Translations under genes and position numbers: made by a program
Notes under the pieces: model-generated
Told to the model about the DNA's origin: nothing
The model's database searches: none
The model's input: only the letters and a program-made list of their open reading frames with translations
Assembly: GCA_017999235.1 (NCBI GenBank)
Contig: JAGOBN010000196.1
Location: forward strand, 1-7,276
Direction: 5' to 3'
DNA length: 7,276 bases
Origin: Anaerolineales bacterium
GTDB lineage: Bacteria > Chloroflexota > Anaerolineae > Anaerolineales > UBA6663
Part shown: positions 1-4,198 of the stretch, in pieces
Layout of the letters: every line of letters starts with the position of its first letter
Position numbering within the stretch: the stretch's first letter is position 1

Positions 1-1971
1 GGGGTGTTGGGGGGCTGGGTGGCGGTCTGCCTGCTGCTGGAATTTAATCCTTTCCGGTGGCCGGAGGCCTGGGGGCTGGGGCCGTTCGACATGTCCCGGA
101 ACGGCGTGATTCGCGGGCTGCTGATAACGGGCTGGGGGGTGATGGTGGGGGCCTCCGCCTGGATGACGCTGCAGGCTTACCGCCGGACGCCGCAGCCGCT
201 GCGCCGCAACCGCATTGCCTACTGGGCACCGGTGCTGGTGTTGAGCGCGGCCGGCGACGCCCTGTTTTTCTCGCGGCACAGCGTGATCGGCGCGGGCGTG
301 TCCATGCCGGCCGCCGCTATCGCCGGCTACGCCCTGCTCAACCACAACCTCCTGGATGTGCGGCAGGCGGCGCGGCTGTCGCTGGCCTGGCTGCTCGCGG
401 CGCTGGGCCTGGCGGCCGCGTACGGGTTTAGTTTTGCCGTCGTCCAGGCCGCGCTGCGCGGCGCGTCCGCGCTCTCCCAGGTGGTGGCCGCGACCGGGCT
501 GGCGTTGCTGGCCAGCGGGGTGTTCACGCCGCTGCTGCGCTGGACCCAGCGGCAGGTCAACCGCTGGATCGCGCGGACCGATTATGAGCCGGCCCGCCTG
601 GTGCGGGAGTACAGCCTGAGCATCAGCAACATCCTGGACGTCGGCCAGCTGGCGCAGGTGGCGTTGGGCGTCATCCGCGACGGCTTGGGCGCGCGGCATG
701 GCCTGCTGTTTCTGGTGGACCGCAAGCGCGACGCCAGCGGCGATTATTTCGGCCTGCGGTCGGTGGGCGAGGCGGGTTTGGAAACCGCCGGCGCCACGAT
801 CGGCGCGCTGCCGGCGGAGAGCCCCGTGGCCGAGTTTCTCTACAAGGAATACCGGCCGCTGACGCAATATGATATTGATCTGCTGCCCCGCTTTCGGGCG
901 GCGACGGCGGATGAGCTGGCCTGGCTGGCGGCCTTGGACGTGGACGTTTACGTCCCGATTTACGCCAAAGGCACCTGGATCGGCTTGCTGGCGTTGGGGG
1001 CCAAGACCTCGGGCGACCGGTACTTTGACCAGGACCTGGAATTGTTGAGCACGCTGGCCGACCAGACGACGGTGGCGCTCGAGAACGCCCGGCTGGTGGA
1101 CAATCTGGTGACGCTGAACCGCACCTTGCGGGAGGCCTACGGCGCGCTGGATCAGGCTAACCAGCGGCTGGAGCATCTGGACCAGGCCAAGTCGGATTTT
1201 ATTGCCGTGCTGTCGCACGAGCTGCGCACCCCGCTGGGGATATTGCTGGGGTACAGCCAGATGATGGCTGACGACCCGGAGTTCCAGGCCCGGCCGGGCT
1301 ACCAGGCGATGATGGACGGGTTGAGCAAGGGCGCCAGCCGGCTGCAAGAGATCATCGAGACCATGCTGGATATGGCCATGATCGACAACCGGCAGATGAA
1401 GCTCTACCACCGGCCGGTGCCGCTGATGCCCATGCTCCAGGCGGTCAGCACGCAGTTCATGACCGCCCTGCAGCAGCGCCGGCTGACCCTGACCCTGGAC
1501 GAGAGCTTGACCAGCCTGCCCAAGATCGAGGCCGACACCGAAACGCTGGGCAAGGTCTTTTACCAGCTGATCATCAACGCCATCAAGTTCACGCCGGACG
1601 GCGGCCGCATCACCCTGTCTGGCTTGGCGCTGGCGGAAGGGCATGCCCGCCTGCCTGGCGGCGGGGTGGAAGTGGTGGTGGCGGACACCGGCATCGGCAT
1701 TGACCCGCGCTATCAGGAACTGATCTTCGCCAAGTTCTATCAAACGGGCGAATCGGCTCTGCACTCGTCCGGCAAGACCAAGTTCAAAGGGGGCGGGCCG
1801 GGGCTGGGGCTGGCAATTGCGCGCGGGATTGTCGAGGCGCATGGCGGCCAGATCTGGGTGGACAGCCCCGGCTATGATGAGGTGCGCTGTCCCGGCAGCC
1901 GCTTCCATGTCGCGCTGCCGGTGCGGCAGCTCGGCCCGCTGACCGCGCCAGACACTCGGCCGGCGCCCTAA
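1..1971 (+). CDS. Membrane sensor histidine kinase, GAF-HisKA-HATPase_c (5' partial)
   Basis: Sensor kinase expected to autophosphorylate a histidine and pass the phosphate to a response regulator not encoded here. The frame is open to the left edge, so the gene probably begins outside the window; residues below are counted from the GTG at position 4. About six hydrophobic segments are visible (roughly 1-13, 36-58, 72-90, 97-113, 125-150, 158-178), resembling the tail of a 7TM-type kinase N-terminus. A GAF domain follows at about 212-362, ending in the typical ALENARL helix, then a short coiled coil (363-397). The HisKA motif SHELRTP has the phospho-acceptor at His405. The ATPase domain shows the N box (Asn525 in NAIKF), the G1 box DTGIG (561-565) and the G2 box GGGPGLGL (596-603). 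All catalytic motifs look intact. The input signal is unknown; the GAF domain could bind a small ligand or simply dimerise. The stop codon TAA overlaps the stop of the convergent gene. Confidence 0.93.
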   Translation, partial: GVLGGWVAVCLLLEFNPFRWPEAWGLGPFDMSRNGVIRGLLITGWGVMVGASAWMTLQAYRRTPQPLRRNRIAYWAPVLVLSAAGDALFFSRHSVIGAGVSMPAAAIAGYALLNHNLLDVRQAARLSLAWLLAALGLAAAYGFSFAVVQAALRGASALSQVVAATGLALLASGVFTPLLRWTQRQVNRWIARTDYEPARLVREYSLSISNILDVGQLAQVALGVIRDGLGARHGLLFLVDRKRDASGDYFGLRSVGEAGLETAGATIGALPAESPVAEFLYKEYRPLTQYDIDLLPRFRAATADELAWLAALDVDVYVPIYAKGTWIGLLALGAKTSGDRYFDQDLELLSTLADQTTVALENARLVDNLVTLNRTLREAYGALDQANQRLEHLDQAKSDFIAVLSHELRTPLGILLGYSQMMADDPEFQARPGYQAMMDGLSKGASRLQEIIETMLDMAMIDNRQMKLYHRPVPLMPMLQAVSTQFMTALQQRRLTLTLDESLTSLPKIEADTETLGKVFYQLIINAIKFTPDGGRITLSGLALAEGHARLPGGGVEVVVADTGIGIDPRYQELIFAKFYQTGESALHSSGKTKFKGGGPGLGLAIARGIVEAHGGQIWVDSPGYDEVRCPGSRFHVALPVRQLGPLTAPDTRPAP

Positions 1972-2714
1972 CCGCGGCGCACGGTCAGCGCGTCAATCTC
2001 CAGCCATTGCGGCTCCGGCACCGCGCACAGCCCAAAGCCGAAGCGGCCGGCGCGCGAGGCCACGGCATACTGGTTGTCCATCCACATCACCAGGCCGAGC
2101 GGGCCGCGCGGAGCCACCGGGGAGCGCAGCCGTTCCAGGCCGTCCACGCGGAACACCGCCTCGGCTCCGCGCCAATCCAGGTCGTACGTGTGCCAGTCGG
2201 TGAGCCGGACCTCCGCCAGTGCGGCCTCGCGCGCCGCCATGACGCGCCGCGCGGCGGCCAGCACGGGCCGGCCCAGGCCGGGGACCGCCGCCAGCGCCAT
2301 GGCCGCCAGGGCGGCCGGCGCCAACAGCAGGCCGGGATAGCGGCCGGCGTTGAGGGTGGCGGCTTTCCACCCCCAGCCCGGAACGCCATCCACCAGCGCC
2401 ATATCCGAGGGCGGCGAGGCGTAGAAAAACCAGGCGGCGTTGGGGGCGGCCAGCACCCCGCCGGCCAGCGTGAACGGGTCGTTCCACCAGCCGAAGCCCA
2501 GCGTGCCGGCCGGCGCGGCATGCGAGGCGCGCGCGCGCAGGCTGAGGCGCAGCGGCGGCTGGTCCGGGAAGCGGCTGCGCGGCCGGCCGTGATAATTATC
2601 GAGCTGGGCGTCGGCGTAGGCGCGGCCGGCGCTGGCCGGCAGTTGGAGGCGGGCCTGGCCGACGGCGGGTTGGTGCGCCACCTGGCCGCCGCCGATTTCC
2701 ACCACGGTTAACAT
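1968..2714 (-). CDS. Probable concanavalin A-like (jelly-roll) domain protein, function unknown
   Basis: A 248-aa protein that I do not recognise as a named family. The alternating beta-strand pattern, the Trp/Tyr-rich strands (GFGWWNDPF about 74-81; AWFFYASPP about 94-102) and the C-terminal WHTYDLDW...FRVDG (174-192) and LVMWMDNQY (208-216) resemble laminin-G/GH16-type jelly rolls. The GH16 catalytic ExDxxE motif is not present, so a binding role is likelier than hydrolysis. A hydrophobic, Ala-rich helical stretch (about 127-170) interrupts the strands. No signal peptide is visible. A TTG start at 2747 is possible, but it sits in what looks like promoter DNA; ATG at 2714 is preferred because an extended -10 element ends 7 bases upstream, predicting a leaderless or near-leaderless mRNA. 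The gene is convergent with the left kinase, with interlocking stops, and divergent from the MBL gene. Coding status is well supported by the protein-like pattern; function is uncertain. Confidence 0.8.
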   Translation of the reverse strand: MLTVVEIGGGQVAHQPAVGQARLQLPASAGRAYADAQLDNYHGRPRSRFPDQPPLRLSLRARASHAAPAGTLGFGWWNDPFTLAGGVLAAPNAAWFFYASPPSDMALVDGVPGWGWKAATLNAGRYPGLLLAPAALAAMALAAVPGLGRPVLAAARRVMAAREAALAEVRLTDWHTYDLDWRGAEAVFRVDGLERLRSPVAPRGPLGLVMWMDNQYAVASRAGRFGFGLCAVPEPQWLEIDALTVRRG

Positions 2715-2721
2715 AGCGCCG

Positions 2722-2730
2722 AGTATAGCA
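2722..2730 (-). promoter_or_regulatory. Extended -10 promoter for the jelly-roll gene
   Basis: Read on the minus strand this is TGCTATACT, a TGn-extended -10 with the hexamer TATACT at 2727-2722. A TTGACG lies upstream, but the 14-base spacer is too short for a standard -35, so the TGn element probably carries recognition. Transcription would begin about 7 bases downstream, at or next to the ATG at 2714, implying a leaderless transcript. No Shine-Dalgarno sequence is visible, which fits. Confidence 0.55.
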
Positions 2731-2761
2731 TCGGCATAATCCGTCAACTGCCTATGCTATA
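2724..2761. repeat. Imperfect 13-bp inverted repeat across the divergent promoters
   Basis: The left arm at 2724-2736 (TATAGCATCGGCA) and the right arm at 2749-2761 (TGCCTATGCTATA) pair at 12 of 13 positions around a 12-base centre (2737-2748). Each arm contains most of one of the two opposing extended -10 elements. The symmetry may simply come from two similar promoters facing away from each other, but it continues inward through GGCA/TGCC beyond the -10 sequences, so a dimeric regulator site is possible. Confidence 0.6.
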
Positions 2762-2763
2762 AT
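2755..2763 (+). promoter_or_regulatory. Consensus extended -10 promoter for the MBL operon
   Basis: TGCTATAAT is a perfect TGn-extended -10 for a housekeeping sigma factor, with the TATAAT hexamer at 2758-2763. The position 17 bases upstream (2735-2740, CATAAT) is a poor -35, as is usual for extended -10 promoters. The predicted start is near 2770, leaving about 18-19 bases of leader. An AAGGA at 2771-2775 could serve as a weak ribosome binding site, although its 13-base distance to the ATG is long. Confidence 0.7.
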
Positions 2764-2788
2764 CGCGCGCAAGGATCCAAAATTCACA

Positions 2789-3436
2789 ATGGAAATCGTC
2801 TGGTATGGCCATTCCTGCTTTCGCCTGAGCGAGCGCGGCATGGCAACGGTGGTGACCGATCCCTATGACACCTCGATCGGCTACCGTCCCCTCCATTTAG
2901 CGGCCGATATCGTCACCATCAGCCACGCCGCGCCCGGCCACAGCCACGCCGCGGCGGTGACCGGCGAGAAGCGCGTGATCACCGGGCCGGGCGAGTTCGA
3001 GATCGGCGGCGTCTTCATCACGGGCGTCGCCACCGACAGCAGCCGGCGCCGGGCGGATGGCGCGCCCAAACGCAACACCCTGTACGTCTTTGATTTTGAC
3101 GGGCTGACGGTCTGTCACCTGGGGGACTTGGATCAAGTCCCCTCCCAGGCGCAGGTGGAGGCGCTGGGCGCCATTCAAGTGGCGCTGGTGCCGGTGGGCG
3201 GCGGCGGCGGGTTAAACGCGTCCCAGGCGGCGGAGGTGGTGTCGCTGCTGGAGCCGGCGATCGTGGTGCCGATGCACTACAAGACCGAGGCCCTGACCTT
3301 GCCGCTCGACCCGGCGGAGAAATTTCTTAAAGAGATGGGTCTGGGGGGCTTGAAGCCGGAGAGCCTGCTCAAGCTCAGCCCGGGCAGCCTGCCGGATGAG
3401 ACCCGGGTGGTGTTGCTGGAATTCAGGACGGAGTAG
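2789..3436 (+). CDS. MBL-fold metallo-hydrolase, UlaG-like (Lactamase_B_3 type)
   Basis: A 215-aa cytosolic protein of the metallo-beta-lactamase superfamily, close in layout to UlaG-like Zn-dependent hydrolases. Visible family marks are WYGHSCF with His8, VVTDPYD with Asp24, the GPGEFEIGGVFITG block (66-79), RNTLYVFDFDGLTVCHLGDL with His110 and Asp113, VALVPVGGGGGLN (131-143) and the C-terminal VPMHYK with His163. The central HxHxDH motif is changed: it reads SHAAPGH (45-51), keeping His46 and His51 but with Ala48 and Gly50 where the second His and the Asp are expected. Metal content and activity are therefore uncertain; the substrate is unknown. Length is normal for the family and no truncation is seen. 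The ATG at 2789 follows a consensus promoter. The next gene starts 13 bases after the stop, indicating co-transcription. Confidence 0.9.
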   Translation: MEIVWYGHSCFRLSERGMATVVTDPYDTSIGYRPLHLAADIVTISHAAPGHSHAAAVTGEKRVITGPGEFEIGGVFITGVATDSSRRRADGAPKRNTLYVFDFDGLTVCHLGDLDQVPSQAQVEALGAIQVALVPVGGGGGLNASQAAEVVSLLEPAIVVPMHYKTEALTLPLDPAEKFLKEMGLGGLKPESLLKLSPGSLPDETRVVLLEFRTE

Positions 3437-3449
3437 GCGGATAGCACCC

Positions 3450-3755
3450 ATGATGGTTAAGCTGCTGATGACGTGGGATATCAAACCTGGCCGCGACCAG
3501 GAATACTTTGAGTTCATCATCCGGGAGTGGGTGCCAGGCCTGCAAAAGCTGGGGATTGAGCCGACGGACGCCTGGTATACGCAGTATGGCAGCGGCCGGC
3601 AGATCCTGGCCGGCGCCACGGCCAAGAACCTCAAGGTGATGCGGCAGATCTTGACGATGGATGAGTGGCACGCCCTCAAAGAGCAGCTGCTCTCGTTTGT
3701 GGACAACTATGACGAGCGCCTGGTGCGCGCCAAAGGCACGTTTCAATTGCTGTAG
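3450..3755 (+). CDS. Conserved-looking 101-aa protein, possible dimeric alpha/beta-barrel fold
   Basis: A small acidic/basic mixed cytosolic protein with no signal or membrane segment. The pattern of an initial strand (MVKLLMTWDIKPG), a long amphipathic helix (DQEYFEFIIREWVPGLQKLG), a strand with WYTQYGSG, another strand and helix, and a final strand suggests a ferredoxin-like or dimeric alpha/beta-barrel (ABM-type) fold. This is inference from residue pattern only; no catalytic motif is evident and I cannot name a function. The frame is open from 3396, but the ATG pair at 3450/3453 follows an AGGCGG (3435-3440) at usable spacing, whereas earlier starts would lie inside the MBL gene and give an unstructured N-terminus. 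It begins 13 bases after the MBL stop, so it is the second gene of that operon and may work with the hydrolase. A terminator follows. Confidence 0.82.
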   Translation: MMVKLLMTWDIKPGRDQEYFEFIIREWVPGLQKLGIEPTDAWYTQYGSGRQILAGATAKNLKVMRQILTMDEWHALKEQLLSFVDNYDERLVRAKGTFQLL

Positions 3756-3775
3756 GCGGGGCGGACGACGGCGAC

Positions 3776-3806
3776 AAAAAACGGGCGGCCCGGCCGGGCC
3801 GCCCGT
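3776..3806. terminator. Bidirectional intrinsic terminator, perfect 26-bp palindrome
   Basis: Positions 3781-3791 and 3796-3806 form an uninterrupted 11-bp GC-rich stem with a 4-base GGCC centre that is itself self-complementary. On its left side lies a run of six A (3776-3781), which is a U tract for minus-strand transcripts, so it best terminates the FmdB-type gene. On the plus side only a weak CGTATTT follows, so termination of the MBL operon is likely less efficient. Its placement between two convergent genes fits a shared terminator. Confidence 0.88.
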
Positions 3807-3830
3807 CGTATTTAAACGCGCGCCGGGGCG

Positions 3831-4130
3831 CTAGGCGTCGGACGCCGGGCTGCTCGGCTTGCTGTCGGTCTTGGGAGTTTCGGTCTTGGGCGCGTCGGCC
3901 TTGGCCGGCTCGTCGCCGGTTTTCTTGGCGCCTTTGGCAAGGGTGCTGGACGAGGACTTGCTGTCATTCACGTACCAGCCCGACCCCTTGAAGACCACGC
4001 CGGCGGCCTGGGGGACGCGGCGCACTTTTCCCCGGCACTCGGGACAGCGGCTCAACGGCTTGTCGGTAAATTTCTGATACCGCTCAAACTCCACGCTGCA
4101 GCTTTCACACCGATAAGCGTACGTTGGCAT
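3831..4130 (-). CDS. FmdB-family zinc-ribbon protein
   Basis: A 99-aa protein with an N-terminal zinc ribbon of the FmdB type (CxxC_CxxC_SSSS family). It starts MPTYAYRCESC; Cys8, Cys11, Cys29 and Cys32 form two CxxC knuckles expected to bind one zinc. The following VVFKGSGWYVND (about 45-56) is the family's conserved C-terminal strand, and SKSSSS comes next. The last 40 or so residues are a disordered Lys/Ser/Thr/Pro/Ala/Asp tail, a common variable feature. FmdB was named for a role in formamidase expression in Methylophilus, but most homologues have no proven role, so only a nucleic-acid- or protein-binding role is inferred. An upstream TTG at 4148 is in frame, but ATG at 4130 is chosen because an AAGGAG (4145-4140) precedes it by 9 bases. 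The gene has its own promoter just after the large kinase and ends at a strong terminator. Confidence 0.92.
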   Translation of the reverse strand: MPTYAYRCESCSVEFERYQKFTDKPLSRCPECRGKVRRVPQAAGVVFKGSGWYVNDSKSSSSTLAKGAKKTGDEPAKADAPKTETPKTDSKPSSPASDA

Positions 4131-4139
4131 AGAACCTGA

Positions 4140-4145
4140 CTCCTT
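4140..4145 (-). promoter_or_regulatory. Strong Shine-Dalgarno that fixes the FmdB-type start
   Basis: AAGGAG on the minus strand sits 9 bases before the ATG at 4130. It is the clearest ribosome binding site in the window and rules out the in-frame TTG at 4148, which lies upstream of it. Confidence 0.85.
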
Positions 4146-4181
4146 CAAACTTCTGGCGGAACCTGATACCAGCTTACCCCA

Positions 4182-4190
4182 AGTATATCA
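4182..4190 (-). promoter_or_regulatory. Extended -10 promoter for the FmdB-type gene
   Basis: Minus-strand TGATATACT is a TGn-extended -10 with the hexamer TATACT at 4187-4182, only 9 bases beyond the stop codon of the large kinase. No -35 is recognisable; that position falls in GC-rich kinase coding sequence. Initiation near 4175 would give a leader of about 45 bases. A 6-bp inverted repeat (CTGATA 4163-4168, TATCAG 4186-4191) overlaps the element. No terminator is visible before it, so kinase read-through could also contribute. Confidence 0.55.
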
Positions 4191-4198
4191 GACGCGCA

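Noticed and set aside
2040..2650. High density of GGCCGG/CCGGCC sequences.
   Set aside because: They follow from GC-rich codons for Ala, Gly, Pro and Arg throughout the window and show no fixed spacing or longer shared unit; not a repeat element.
2715..2747. TTG start at 2747 adding 11 residues to the jelly-roll protein.
   Set aside because: The extra stretch coincides with the extended -10 promoter and inverted repeat, has no Shine-Dalgarno, and adds a non-conserved-looking MTDYADAILGA segment; ATG at 2714 is more likely.
3396..3449. Upstream in-frame start for the 101-aa protein overlapping the MBL gene.
   Set aside because: It would add an Arg/Trp/Cys-rich N-terminus read from MBL coding sequence; the ATG at 3450 has suitable ribosome-binding context and begins a sensible strand.
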